From contig JAGXRT010000002.1 of NCBI GenBank assembly GCA_018335575.1, positions 1-48,639 on the forward strand: 48,639 bases of DNA. The letters are read 5' to 3'. The first letter of the stretch is position 1, and every line of letters starts with the position of its first letter. Shown in pieces: positions 37,201-44,644 of this stretch. Origin of the DNA: Bacteroidota bacterium. GTDB lineage: Bacteria > Bacteroidota > Bacteroidia > Flavobacteriales > Flavobacteriaceae. Position numbers and translations under genes: made by a program. The notes under the pieces were generated by a model. The model did not search any database. It was not told where the DNA came from and saw only the letters and a list, made by a program, of their open reading frames with translations.

Positions 37201-38247
37201 AAACCAAATAATTCTTTAGACATCGAAATTTTAGCTAATAAAATTTATACCAGTAATAGCTCACAGCAGCTAGATGTTGTAAATGGTGTCTTAGATGCTC
37301 AAGCTCCGGTTACAGAGTTTGGTAATTTTAGCTCAAGTTTCTTGATGATAGGTACAGCGTTTAAAAACTACGATCAACTATTTGAAGATTTTAAAAACAA
37401 TCGAATTATAATTTCAGAACGATTAGCTTCAAATGCTAACTTACCTACACTTGACGGATTTGGAGAAAATAGCCAACAGGTAATGTTACCAGCATTTTTA
37501 GCTGCATATTCAGGGCAATCAGCTAGTGGAGTAAAGTTAAGTCCGTTTAGAAATATTCCACTTCCAAATTGGCGTGTAAATTACAAAGGGTTAATGCAAT
37601 ATAATTTCTTTAAGCAAAACTTTAGAAGTTTTACGGTATCACACAGTTACAGATCATTATATTCGATTACTAATTTTACAAATAATTCATTGTATACTGA
37701 AGCAACAGCTTTTACAGCCAAAGATATTTCGGGTAATTTTTACAATGAGTTGTTACTCTCTAACGCTAATTTAATAGAAGAATTCTCTCCATTAATTAAA
37801 ATTGATATGCGAATGGCTAATTCACTTTCATTTAAAGGAGAAATTAAAAAAGACCGAGCAGTTACCCTAAACTTTAATAACAATACAATAACTCAGGTAA
37901 AAGGAATAGAGTATGTTGTAGGAATGGGTTATAGAATTAAAGATGTGGTTATGCGATTTAGAGTGGCCGATGAGCAAACTACCGTTAAAGGTGATTTAAA
38001 TTTAAAATTAGATGTATCTTTGCGCGATAATATTACCTTGATAAGGTCAATAAATGAGGAGAATGATCAAATAACCGGTGGTCAACGATTGTTATCACTT
38101 AAGTTTTTAGCAGATTATGCATTTTCTAGAAATTTAACAGGTTCGGTTTATTTTGATCAAAATGCATCTAGTTATGCCATATCAACAACATTCCCTAGAA
38201 AGTCCGTAAGTGCAGGAATTAGTGTTCGGTATTTATTAGGAAATTAA
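31261..38247 (+). CDS. sprA: SprA, outer-membrane translocon of the type IX secretion system
   Basis: A giant 2328-aa outer-membrane protein, homologous to Flavobacterium johnsoniae SprA and Porphyromonas gingivalis Sov, which forms the 36-strand T9SS barrel. The start is TTG at 31261, giving KKKLTKLKFIGILLSSICYLTNLHAQ, a signal peptide cut near residue 26. No in-frame ATG lies before it. Recognisable family stretches include VFGGNTIEVKPQGSINVKMGM, SYLEDFEGAETPLDIKAPSQWFLA, and the C-terminal barrel end VRYLLGN. The many Tyr/Phe-alternating segments in the second half are barrel strands. Together with Plug (46.1 kb), GldD, GldE and the PorP/SprF homologue, it shows that this cell has a working T9SS. 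The frame is intact. Confidence 0.96.
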   Translation: MKKKLTKLKFIGILLSSICYLTNLHAQIPPPISIVQDTVVPKESIKLPYSINTATDNKLLLSIPTNKEIIYDADLKQYMIVEKIGDFEIKYPIYMSSQEYLEYTQKKEMLSYFKDKVSAVDGKRKNVAEQQKDLLPSYYVNSSLFESVFGGNTIEVKPQGSINVKMGMLFQNVDNPQVSEKNRSSVTFDFDQQISASIAAKVGTRLKVAANYDTQSTFDFQNLVKLEYTPTEDDIIQKIEVGNVSMPIKNSLISGAQSLFGVKTELQFGKTSVSAVFSEQKSQTRTVAAQGGSVINEFELRTTDYDENRHFFLSHYFRDNFNNALANFPLINSTVNITKIEVWVTNKTAVTQDIRNIVAFADLAENKAVNINNINVIPNIGIQDPSNETNSLINFFGVNNPVRNVSTVSSTLLPLNMLQGRDFSVLENARKLNPNEFKLHPQLGFLSLNRRLNDGDIIAVAFEYTISGNPKVFKVGELSTDGVTAPSNIIVKLLRSEIVNTSVPMWKLMMKNIYALGAYQLQPDGFRLELLYKDDATGVPLNVLQNAVTAGISDKTLLNIFRLDRLDRSLIPTPKGDGFFDYIEGTTIDSENGHVIFPTVEPFGADLKANFTSLADDKYVFNELYTKTISEAKNNFQEKDKFLLKGYFKSESSSGIPLGAFNVPQGSVKVTAGGRMLVEGVDYVVDYQIGRVKIINPSLANSDTPIQVSVENNSAFNLQSKRFLGVNVEHKFSDKFIAGATILNLNEKPITQKAIFGYEPINNTIFGLNANYNTEVPFLTKLVNKLPNIDTDVPSNFSVRGDFAYLVPGSPKASEFEGQSTSYLEDFEGAETPLDIKAPSQWFLASTPQKFPESSLTDNIQYGKNRAKLAWYTIDQLFYGGSLKPRHLDNAEMSRAEVRRVNFTELFPQQDLDITQSSIVRTLDLAYYPSERGSFNYDINNLTGDKFNNPQDRWGGIMRSLLTTDFEQANVEYIQFWMQDPYYNNAYSIREIEGLPTGTNPNLPENQVGELYFNLGNVSEDIIRDGKKMYENGLPADGSNSNTTQTNLARVPTKQSLLYAFSESDADRIQQDIGLDGLNDTDEIAKFGSQFGPDPSSDNYKYFRGTDYDTQSASILTRYKQFNNTEGNSPTANNSKESYPTSATSYPDVEDINRDQTMNTVESYYEYKVSLNKADLVVGQNKIVDERIVNVTLEDGTKKDFRWLQFRIPVSTPDDVVNGISGFTSIRFVRMYLTQFKIPVVLRFGELQLVRGDWRRFQKTLDPSIDPPQNLTQTELQNFEVGVVNIEENETRQPVPYVLPPGTRREILQGSTTLQKQNEQSLSIKVNDLKPNEARAVFKNISMDLRMYKRLKMFIHAEGIRTKPNVNDDALQAIIRLGSDLNENYYQIEIPLKVTNFGAITAQEVWPTENNLDVLLEHLSNLKLFRFNEGGAPNVLYPAIGTPSPIEGLTDYEVRVKGNPNLSNIKTMMLGVKNNSTSNQFAEVWFNELRVSDFDNEGGWAAVIGADANLADFANISLTGRMETKGFGSLEQRVNERSQEETKLYDVVTSVNLGKVLPQNWGLQIPVNYAISEEFRDPKYDPQYQDVLFDDAKDINPNSKDAQDYTKRTSISFLNVRKERTAANKRDPRFYDVENLSASYAYNEMTHTSYEVQKYLDQNVRASLHYNHSFKPWVIEPLKKVTFLNSSKYFKLFQDFNINFIPTSISVNSGVVRSYNEQLSRSLIEGLPELPTLTQRHFMFDWDYSVNYNLTKSLQFTFRAVNNYLYDDFGADEDIQLFDNFFTLGRPKQYHQTLNGTYKLPLQKIPIIDFITANYTYTADFDWQAASSFFQEQLGNTIQNANTHNLSVDFDFTKFYRTIGLTSVQRRPSQGSQPNAGSPNTNWLNPIKNTLTSVKKARISYSENNGTLLPGYSPEIGFLGRDNYSGSLAPTLGFVFGSQIDIRNIAIEKGWLLSRDISDPYYNKTYSQTHFEKLDASFDLKPNNSLDIEILANKIYTSNSSQQLDVVNGVLDAQAPVTEFGNFSSSFLMIGTAFKNYDQLFEDFKNNRIIISERLASNANLPTLDGFGENSQQVMLPAFLAAYSGQSASGVKLSPFRNIPLPNWRVNYKGLMQYNFFKQNFRSFTVSHSYRSLYSITNFTNNSLYTEATAFTAKDISGNFYNELLLSNANLIEEFSPLIKIDMRMANSLSFKGEIKKDRAVTLNFNNNTITQVKGIEYVVGMGYRIKDVVMRFRVADEQTTVKGDLNLKLDVSLRDNITLIRSINEENDQITGGQRLLSLKFLADYAFSRNLTGSVYFDQNASSYAISTTFPRKSVSAGISVRYLLGN

Positions 38248-38280
38248 GAAGTTTAAATTAAAATTAATATATAAATTCAA

Positions 38281-38661
38281 ATGAAAATCCCAGCAGAATT
38301 AAAGTACACAAAAGACCACGAGTGGGTTCGTATAGAAGGAGAAATTGCTACTATTGGCATTACAGACTTCGCCCAAGGAGAACTTGGAGACATTGTTTAT
38401 GTTGATATTGATACCGTTGATGAAACTGTTGATAAAGACGCAGTATTTGGAACAGTAGAAGCAGTTAAAACAGTATCCGATTTATTTATGCCATTAACAG
38501 GTGAGGTTACTGAATTTAATGAATTGTTAGCCGATGAGCCAGCTAAAATAAATTCAGATCCGTATGGAGAAGGTTGGATCATTAAAGTTAAACTTGCCGA
38601 TTTATCCCAAGTTGCAGATTTATTAGATGCTCAAGCGTATAGCGAACTTATTGGAGGATAA
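38281..38661 (+). CDS. gcvH: Glycine cleavage system H protein
   Basis: A 126-aa lipoyl carrier that shuttles the aminomethyl group between the P, T and L proteins. The lipoyl-attachment lysine is Lys63, in [20 protein letters not shown]. The N-terminus ([18 protein letters not shown]) and the C-terminus ([20 protein letters not shown]) are typical. No gcvT, gcvP or gcvL gene is in the window, so the rest of the system is elsewhere. Its 3' end overlaps the predicted start of the VanZ gene by 35 bp. Confidence 0.97.
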   Translation: MKIPAELKYTKDHEWVRIEGEIATIGITDFAQGELGDIVYVDIDTVDETVDKDAVFGTVEAVKTVSDLFMPLTGEVTEFNELLADEPAKINSDPYGEGWIIKVKLADLSQVADLLDAQAYSELIGG

Positions 38662-39001
38662 TGCCACATTTTTAGCAATAGCTTTAAATGTTGTAATTAC
38701 ATATCTAAGTCTAATCACTTTAAAAATACCCAAAGTAACATTTGGGTATTTTGATAAGGTTTCACACCTAATTGCCTATACGGCCTTAAGTTTTTGCTGG
38801 TTTTTATCATTTAAGTATAAACAAAGTAATTATTTTATTATAGCAATATTGGTATTTATTTATGGTATAATTATTGAAGTTATTCAGGAAATAGTTGTCA
38901 ATAACCGAGAAGGTGATGTAGTAGATATAATTGCAAACACTGTTGGAATAGTTATTGGTTATGTTGTAGTTATTTTATGGTTAAGATACCGAAAGCAGTA
39001 A
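38627..39001 (+). CDS. VanZ-like membrane protein
   Basis: A 124-aa protein with about four hydrophobic segments ([75 protein letters not shown]). VanZ signatures are [18 protein letters not shown] and the acidic-polar motif [26 protein letters not shown]. VanZ in enterococci gives low teicoplanin resistance, but most bacterial homologues have unknown function, and no resistance role should be inferred. The ATG at 38627 lies inside gcvH in another frame. A TTG at 38651 is an alternative start that would remove the short basic N-terminus and shorten the overlap. It may be translationally coupled to gcvH. Confidence 0.82.
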   Translation: MLKRIANLLEDNATFLAIALNVVITYLSLITLKIPKVTFGYFDKVSHLIAYTALSFCWFLSFKYKQSNYFIIAILVFIYGIIIEVIQEIVVNNREGDVVDIIANTVGIVIGYVVVILWLRYRKQ

Positions 39002-39061
39002 AATAAATTGCAATTGTTATATAAAAATTATTAAATTAGCACCTTATAAAACTAGTCATCA

Positions 39062-39784
39062 ATGAAAATTAAGAAAAGCCCTAAAGCAACCTTAGAAAAT
39101 TACAATAAGTTGTTTATGCAATTAGGCTTGGTACTTGCCCTTTTGGTAGTACACTTAGCTATTGAATATAAAACTTATGATCGTGTTATTACTCAATTAG
39201 GTGATAACATGATGGCTGCGATTGAAGAAGAAGACATACCGTTAACTCAACGCGTAGAAACAGCACCGCCACCTCCTGCTCCGCCACCATCAATTCCAGA
39301 TAAAATTGAAGTGGTAAAAGACGATAAAAAAGTAATTGAAACCAAGTTAGAGTCTACAGAGTCTAATGAAAAAGTTGCTATTAAAGTACGTGAGATTGTC
39401 GAAATTAAAGAAGAAGAAGATGTAGTAGAAGACGTACCTTTTGCTATTATTGAAGATGTACCAGTATTCCCAGGATGTACAGGTTCTAAAGAACAAAAAA
39501 GAGAATGTTTATCTGATAAAATTAGTCAACACGTAAACAGAAAATTCAACGCAGACTTAGCGCAAGAACTTGGATTATCACCTGGGAAAAAGCGTATTTT
39601 CGTAATGTTTAAAATTGACAAAAACGGAGATGTAACAGATATTGAAGCAAGAGCTCCACACGTTCGTTTGGAAAAAGAAGCAATTAGAGTAATTGAGTCA
39701 TTACCAAAAATGCAACCTGGTAAACAACGAGGAAGACCAGTTGGTGTAAAATATAGTTTACCGATAACATTTAATGTTGAGTAG
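39062..39784 (+). CDS. Energy transducer TonB
   Basis: A 240-aa TonB family protein. A short cytoplasmic N-terminus and one membrane anchor (LFMQLGLVLALLVVHLAIE, ~17-35) are followed by a Pro-rich linker (TAPPPPAPPPSIP) and a highly charged Glu/Lys/Val stretch. The C-terminal TonB domain (DLAQELGLSPGKKRIFVMFKIDKNGDVTDIEARAP to SLPITFNVE) contacts the TonB box of outer-membrane receptors. Two cysteines in the VPVFPGC and KRECL pieces are typical of flavobacterial TonB paralogues. No exbB, exbD or receptor gene lies nearby, so it works with components encoded elsewhere. Confidence 0.93.
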   Translation: MKIKKSPKATLENYNKLFMQLGLVLALLVVHLAIEYKTYDRVITQLGDNMMAAIEEEDIPLTQRVETAPPPPAPPPSIPDKIEVVKDDKKVIETKLESTESNEKVAIKVREIVEIKEEEDVVEDVPFAIIEDVPVFPGCTGSKEQKRECLSDKISQHVNRKFNADLAQELGLSPGKKRIFVMFKIDKNGDVTDIEARAPHVRLEKEAIRVIESLPKMQPGKQRGRPVGVKYSLPITFNVE

Positions 39785-39802
39785 CTTTATAATTATAAAA
39801 TT

Positions 39803-39828
39803 AAAAACCGCGTTAAGCGGTTTTTTTT
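39803..39828 (+). terminator. Terminator after tonB
   Basis: The 8-bp stem AAAACCGC / GCGGTTTT with a 5-base loop (GTTAA) is followed by a run of T. It lies about 20 bp after the tonB stop. Confidence 0.86.
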
Positions 39829-40104
39829 ATGTCTCTTGAAATCCTTAATTAGCTACAAACGTAGAGGTTTAATTTTTATACAACTATATTAATTTTAATC
39901 AGATACTGCTTTTAAAGTAATGTTAATTATTAAAATATATTGTTTTTTGCAATACACCTTAAGGGAATTGATAGAAGTATAATAAAAGATATTAAAGTTA
40001 TTTGTTGGTAATTATGTAAGAAAGCAGGAAAATATGTATTTAAAAAATTAGCAGTTATAGCACTTTTAGTACAAATCAAAAAACATTAAGCAATGAAATA
40101 ACAT

Positions 40105-40137
40105 AAAAAAACCGATACAAATTTGTATCGGTTTTTT
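40105..40137. terminator. Bidirectional terminator after nqrF
   Basis: A long perfect palindrome (AAAAAACCGATACAA against TTGTATCGGTTTTTT) with A- and T-runs on either side works in both orientations. It lies 20 bp after the nqrF stop on the minus strand. Confidence 0.85.
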
Positions 40138-40156
40138 AGAGTATTAAACGAATTGA

Positions 40157-41449
40157 TTATCCTCCAAAGTCATCAAAACGAACATTTTCTTTTGGAACTC
40201 CAAAATCATCACACATTTTAACAACAGCTTTATTCATTAATGGTGGCCCACAGAAGTAAAACTCAATATCTTCTGGTGCATCATGTTTAGTTAAGTAATT
40301 ATCAATAACAGCTTGATGTACAAAACCAACAAAACCATCTCCTTCAGTATCGTGAATATCTTTCATTACTTTCCAATTATCTTCAGGTAACGGTTCAGAA
40401 AGCACTAAGAAAAACTTAAAGTTAGGAAATTCTCTTTCTAATTTTCTAAAATGTTCAATGTAAAACAATTCACGTTTAGAACGCCCACCATACCAATAGG
40501 TAACTTTTCTGTTAGATTTTAATGTATTAAATAAATGATATAAATGAGAACGCATTGGCGCCATTCCAGCTCCACCTCCTACATAAAGCATTTCAGCATC
40601 AGATTCATTGATAAAAAACTCACCATATGGACCTGAAACAATTACCTTATCTCCTGGTTTTCTAGAGAAAATATAGGATGATGCTATACCTGGATTAATA
40701 TCAGCCCAAGTACCTTTTGCTCTGTCAAATGGTGGTGTGGCAACGCGTACATTTAACATCACTCTTCTTCCTTCAGCAGGATAAGAAGCCATGGAATATG
40801 CTCTCTCAACATTGTCATTGTTTTTCATTACAAGAGGCCACATTTTAAAGCCATCCCATTCTGATTTAAATTTTTCTGGTTCGCCCGGATGATCTTCAGG
40901 ATGTGCAGTAATATCAATATCTGCATATTTAACTTCGCATTTAGGAATTTCAATTTGGATATAACCACCTGCTTTATAATCCATATCTTCCGGAATCTCA
41001 ACAATAAATTCTTTAATAAATGAAGAAACATTGTAGTTAGAGACAACAGTAGCTTCCCATTTTTTAATTCCAAATACTTCATCAGGAATGGTAATATCCA
41101 TGTCTTGTTTTACTTTTACCTGACAGGCTAAACGCACACCGTGTGCTATTTCTTTACGGGTAAAATGAGGAGTTTCTGTTGGTAAAATTTCACCTCCTCC
41201 TGAGTTTACATGACATTCACATTGAACGCAGGTACCACCACCTCCACAAGCGGATGGTAAAAATATTTTGTTATCTCCTAAAGTTCCAAGTAAAGAACCT
41301 CCAGAGTTTACTTCAATAACTTTATTACCATTAATAGTAATTTTTACTTTACCTCCTGGTAATAATTTTGCTTTGGCAATCAATAATACTGTTACTAAAA
41401 TTAGTATCAGAATTAATGAGAATGCAATACTTGATATAATTGTAGTCAT
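40157..41449 (-). CDS. nqrF: Na+-translocating NADH:quinone reductase subunit F
   Basis: The electron-entry subunit of Na+-NQR: it oxidises NADH through FAD and passes electrons to a 2Fe-2S cluster. The 430-aa chain has an N-terminal membrane helix (~6-28), then a plant-type ferredoxin domain with Cys68, Cys74, Cys77 (ACGGGGTCVQC) and Cys109 (VRLACQV). The FAD-binding stretch is RAYSMASYP and the NAD-binding stretch is MLYVGGGAGMAPMRSHLYHLF. The C-terminal YFCGPPLMNKAVVKM is also conserved. It is the last gene of the nqrABCDEF operon, 21 bp after nqrE. Confidence 0.98.
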   Translation of the reverse strand: MTTIISSIAFSLILILILVTVLLIAKAKLLPGGKVKITINGNKVIEVNSGGSLLGTLGDNKIFLPSACGGGGTCVQCECHVNSGGGEILPTETPHFTRKEIAHGVRLACQVKVKQDMDITIPDEVFGIKKWEATVVSNYNVSSFIKEFIVEIPEDMDYKAGGYIQIEIPKCEVKYADIDITAHPEDHPGEPEKFKSEWDGFKMWPLVMKNNDNVERAYSMASYPAEGRRVMLNVRVATPPFDRAKGTWADINPGIASSYIFSRKPGDKVIVSGPYGEFFINESDAEMLYVGGGAGMAPMRSHLYHLFNTLKSNRKVTYWYGGRSKRELFYIEHFRKLEREFPNFKFFLVLSEPLPEDNWKVMKDIHDTEGDGFVGFVHQAVIDNYLTKHDAPEDIEFYFCGPPLMNKAVVKMCDDFGVPKENVRFDDFGG

Positions 41450-41470
41450 TATTTCTTAACTATTTTTAGA

Positions 41471-42085
41471 TTATAATTTAATTCCCATAAAGCTCATAAA
41501 GCCAATTGCCATTAACCCGGTAATGATAAAAGTTATTCCTAAACCTTTTAAAGGCGCCGGGACATTTGAATAAGCTATTTTCTCACGGATAGCTGCAATA
41601 GCAACAATGGCTAATAACCAACCAATACCTGAACCAAAACCGTAAACAGTTGCTTCTGTAATTGAAGAAAAATCTCTTTGTTGCATAAACAAAGAGCCTC
41701 CTAAAATTGCACAGTTTACTGCAATTAGTGGTAAAAAGATTCCTAAGGCACTATATAAACCCGGAGCAAAACGTTCTACAATCATTTCAACCAACTGAAC
41801 CATAGAGGCGATTACTGCTATAAATAAGATAAAACTTAAAAAGCTTAAATCAACATCAGCATATTCTGTTCCAAGCCAGGCAAGTGCTCCTGGTTTTAAA
41901 ATATAATTGTCTAATAAATAGTTGATAGGCAGTGTAATTGTCAATACAAATATTACTGCAAATCCCAATCCAACACCCGTATTTACTGTTTTAGATACGG
42001 CCAGATATGAACACATTCCTAGGAAATATGCAAATATCATATTTTCAATAAAGATACTCTTAACGAATAAGTTTGCTAATTCCAT
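41471..42085 (-). CDS. nqrE: Na+-NQR subunit E
   Basis: A 204-aa, six-segment membrane subunit, homologous to RnfA and NqrD. Markers are [29 protein letters not shown] near the start, with the buried cysteine in FLGMC, and [23 protein letters not shown] in the fourth segment. Structural work on the Vibrio enzyme places an iron centre between NqrD and NqrE bound by such cysteines. It lies 7 bp after nqrD in the operon. Confidence 0.97.
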   Translation of the reverse strand: MELANLFVKSIFIENMIFAYFLGMCSYLAVSKTVNTGVGLGFAVIFVLTITLPINYLLDNYILKPGALAWLGTEYADVDLSFLSFILFIAVIASMVQLVEMIVERFAPGLYSALGIFLPLIAVNCAILGGSLFMQQRDFSSITEATVYGFGSGIGWLLAIVAIAAIREKIAYSNVPAPLKGLGITFIITGLMAIGFMSFMGIKL

Positions 42086-42092
42086 AGTCTAT

Positions 42093-42734
42093 TTATTTTT
42101 CAATTAATTTTTTATTACGTGCACGTTGTGCCCAAATAATTAAGCCTACTACAATTAAGGCCATTGGTGACAACAACATCAATCCGTTGTTAACATATCC
42201 AAAATCATAGAAAGATTGCGGAATTATTTGGATTCCATAAATTTTTCCAGATCCTAATATTTCTCTAAAAAGTGATACCAGAATTAAGATAACGGCATAC
42301 CCAATAGAATTTCCAACGCCATCTAAAAATGCTTTCCATGGACCGTTACCCAATGCAAAAGCTTCTAAACGTCCCATTACGATACAGTTGGTAATAATTA
42401 AACCAACAAAAACTGATAATTGTTTACTCACATCGTAAGCATACGCTTTTAATACCTGGTCTACCAAGATTACCATCGCGGCAACAATAACTAATTGAAC
42501 GATGATGCGGATACGGTTTGGAATTAAGTTTCTAAGTAACGACACCAACACATTACTTGCAACAAGTACAAATAATACTGAAATTGACATTACTATTGCT
42601 GGTTCTAATTTAACTGTAATAGCTAAAGCAGAACATATTCCTAATACCTGAACCGAAATCGGATTGTTATCATCTAACGGATCCTTTAACAGTTGCAGGT
42701 TTTTCTTTGAAAATAATCCTTCTTTGTCTGACAT
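42093..42734 (-). CDS. nqrD: Na+-NQR subunit D
   Basis: A 213-aa six-segment membrane subunit of Na+-NQR. Family motifs are DNNPISVQVLGICSALAITVKLEPAIVMS at the N-terminus, with its conserved cysteine, and FVGLIITNCIVMGRLEAFALGNGPW mid-chain with a second cysteine. Together with NqrE it holds the intramembrane Fe centre and helps form the Na+ path. It starts 2 bp after nqrC, showing tight operon packing. Confidence 0.97.
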   Translation of the reverse strand: MSDKEGLFSKKNLQLLKDPLDDNNPISVQVLGICSALAITVKLEPAIVMSISVLFVLVASNVLVSLLRNLIPNRIRIIVQLVIVAAMVILVDQVLKAYAYDVSKQLSVFVGLIITNCIVMGRLEAFALGNGPWKAFLDGVGNSIGYAVILILVSLFREILGSGKIYGIQIIPQSFYDFGYVNNGLMLLSPMALIVVGLIIWAQRARNKKLIEK

Positions 42735-42736
42735 AA

Positions 42737-43453
42737 CTAATTGTTTTGAAAATAAGGTAAATAATTAGACATTCGTTCATTGATCATTTTCGTAACTGCA
42801 TCACAAGTAATTGTTCCTCCCGAAATGGCATCTACACCGTGTAAATTTTCATCCGGAGTACCCCCTTTAACTACTGTTACAGAAACAAAATTACCTTCTG
42901 CTGTAAAACCTAAGTTTTCATCTTTAAGGATTTTTTTGCCAATAAACATATCTCCAAACCATTTTTGGTTGATTTCGGCACCTAGTCCCGGTGTTTCTCC
43001 TTTATGATCAAAAACAGCACCCATGATGGTGTTTTTATCTGCTTCTAAAGCAATATAGCCCCAGATAACATCCCATAAACCGGTTCCGAATAGCGGAACT
43101 ATGTAAAATGTTTTACCATCTTTTTCGGCTATATATAATGGAAATCGTTGTTGATCAATCGGTTTTTTAATTTCTTTTTTTAAATCGATGTTAAATGCAT
43201 TCACAGTTTCATCAACACTACCATCAGCTTTTAAAGCCAGTTGTTGTTTGATGTAGGTGTTAAACGTTGCATCAACAGCATTTTTTTCTGCAGTAATACT
43301 AAGTGTAGTTAATATATTCTGCATTTTTTCATTACGCACATTATTTTCCTGAATTGGTTTTAGTGTAGTGGCGGTAAAAGCCAACATGGCAGCAACAACA
43401 ACAACTAAAACAATTGCAAAAATAAAGGTATATATATTGCTATTTCTATCCAT
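42737..43453 (-). CDS. nqrC: Na+-NQR subunit C
   Basis: A 238-aa subunit with one N-terminal membrane helix (~7-28) and a large periplasmic part that carries covalent FMN. The flavin-attachment motif is DAISGGTIT, with the acceptor threonine near residue 214; the usual alanine of SGAT is glycine here. Other markers are PLFGTGLWDVIWGYIALE and GETPGLGAEINQKWF. The flavin transferase ApbE needed to attach FMN is not in this window. It lies 2 bp from nqrB and 2 bp from nqrD. Confidence 0.96.
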   Translation of the reverse strand: MDRNSNIYTFIFAIVLVVVVAAMLAFTATTLKPIQENNVRNEKMQNILTTLSITAEKNAVDATFNTYIKQQLALKADGSVDETVNAFNIDLKKEIKKPIDQQRFPLYIAEKDGKTFYIVPLFGTGLWDVIWGYIALEADKNTIMGAVFDHKGETPGLGAEINQKWFGDMFIGKKILKDENLGFTAEGNFVSVTVVKGGTPDENLHGVDAISGGTITCDAVTKMINERMSNYLPYFQNN

Positions 43454-43455
43454 AA

Positions 43456-44631
43456 TTATGCTGTTTTTAAATTTTTAGCTAATCGTTTTTTGCGACGATT
43501 GATATTTCCCTGAACCACATAATGATCAATAGTAGGAGAGAATACGTTCATTAGCAGAATTGCCATCATAATTCCTTCCGGATATGCGCCATTAAAAACG
43601 CGAATCATTATAGCAAAAATTCCTATTAGAAATCCGTAAATCCATTTTCCTGTATTGGTTTGTGCAGCTGTTACTGGATCAGTAGCCATAAATACGATTC
43701 CAAATGCAAATCCACCTACTAAAAGATGTTCCCACCATGGAAATTGCATTAAGGCATTTACACCCCAAGCGTTAAATAGTAATCCCATAACAGATGCACC
43801 AACAACTCCAGCTAACATAATTCTCCAACTTGCTACACCAGTATAGATTAACAAAGCTGCTCCTATTAATATCATTAATACAGAAGTTTCTCCAATTGAA
43901 CCTGGAACATATCCCATAAATGTATCGAATACACTGTAATTTATTGGATTGTTAGATGCTAAGGTTCCAAGTATGGTTTCACCTGAAACTCCATCAATTG
44001 TTGAAGCATCTGCAACCCACACTTTATCACCAGACATATAAGGCGCATATGAGAAAAATGCAAATGCACGAGCAATTAATGCAGGGTTCATAATATTCAT
44101 TCCAGTACCTCCAAATACTTCTTTACCAATTACTACAGCAAACACTACAGAAATAGCTAACATCCATAAAGGTAAATCAACTGGCATAATTAACGGAATT
44201 AACATACCGGTTACCAAGTATCCTTCGTTTACTTCGTGTCCTCTAGAGATAGCAAAAAGGAATTCGATTCCTAATCCTACTACGTACGACACAATAACCA
44301 TCGGAATCACTTTTAATGCTCCAAACATAAATACATCCATAAATGGAAATACAAAATTTGGATCATTTGTTGGGTTTGGTAATTGTGAATAGTGTTGATA
44401 ACCTACGTTCCACATTCCGAAGAATAATGCAGGAAGCAGTGCTAAAACCACAACATACATTAATCTTTTTAAATCGTTTCCATCGCGTACGTGTGCACCT
44501 TTTTTAGTGGTGTGGTTTGGTACAAATAAAAACGTGTCAAAAGCAAAATATACCGGAGCATATTTTTCAAACTTTCCTCCTTTGTCGAAGTTGGGTTTGA
44601 TTTTATCTAATTGTTTTCTTAAAAAATTCAT
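43456..44631 (-). CDS. nqrB: Na+-NQR subunit B
   Basis: A 391-aa membrane subunit with about ten helices that binds riboflavin and covalent FMN and forms part of the quinone site and Na+ path. Markers are LFVPNHTTKKGAHVRDGNDLKRLM, FGGTGMNIMNPALIARAFAFFSYA, and DGVSGETILGTLASNNP, where the threonine is the likely FMN acceptor (the usual Ala before it is Glu). The C-terminal FMATDPVTAAQTNTGKWIYG and PEGIMMAILLMNVFSP are also typical. It follows nqrA after 13 bp. Confidence 0.97.
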   Translation of the reverse strand: MNFLRKQLDKIKPNFDKGGKFEKYAPVYFAFDTFLFVPNHTTKKGAHVRDGNDLKRLMYVVVLALLPALFFGMWNVGYQHYSQLPNPTNDPNFVFPFMDVFMFGALKVIPMVIVSYVVGLGIEFLFAISRGHEVNEGYLVTGMLIPLIMPVDLPLWMLAISVVFAVVIGKEVFGGTGMNIMNPALIARAFAFFSYAPYMSGDKVWVADASTIDGVSGETILGTLASNNPINYSVFDTFMGYVPGSIGETSVLMILIGAALLIYTGVASWRIMLAGVVGASVMGLLFNAWGVNALMQFPWWEHLLVGGFAFGIVFMATDPVTAAQTNTGKWIYGFLIGIFAIMIRVFNGAYPEGIMMAILLMNVFSPTIDHYVVQGNINRRKKRLAKNLKTA

Positions 44632-44644
44632 ATACGCTAATTTT

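Larger units (their letters stand above)
39785..40156. other. Gene-free gap between tonB and nqrF
   Basis: The only stretch over 300 bases with no gene. It holds the tonB terminator near its left end and the nqrF terminator near its right end. The ~270 bases between are AT-rich and I find no tRNA, no good promoter and no convincing ORF. The longest suggestive reading on the plus strand is a stop-bounded segment, about 40022-40089, translating to KKAGKYVFKKLAVIALLVQ and a few more residues, with no start codon. It could be a decayed small membrane peptide or chance. Confidence 0.6.

Noticed and set aside
38627-39001. The VanZ-like protein as a glycopeptide resistance gene.
   Set aside because: No vanHAX, vanR or vanS genes are nearby, and VanZ-like proteins are widespread with no resistance role shown.
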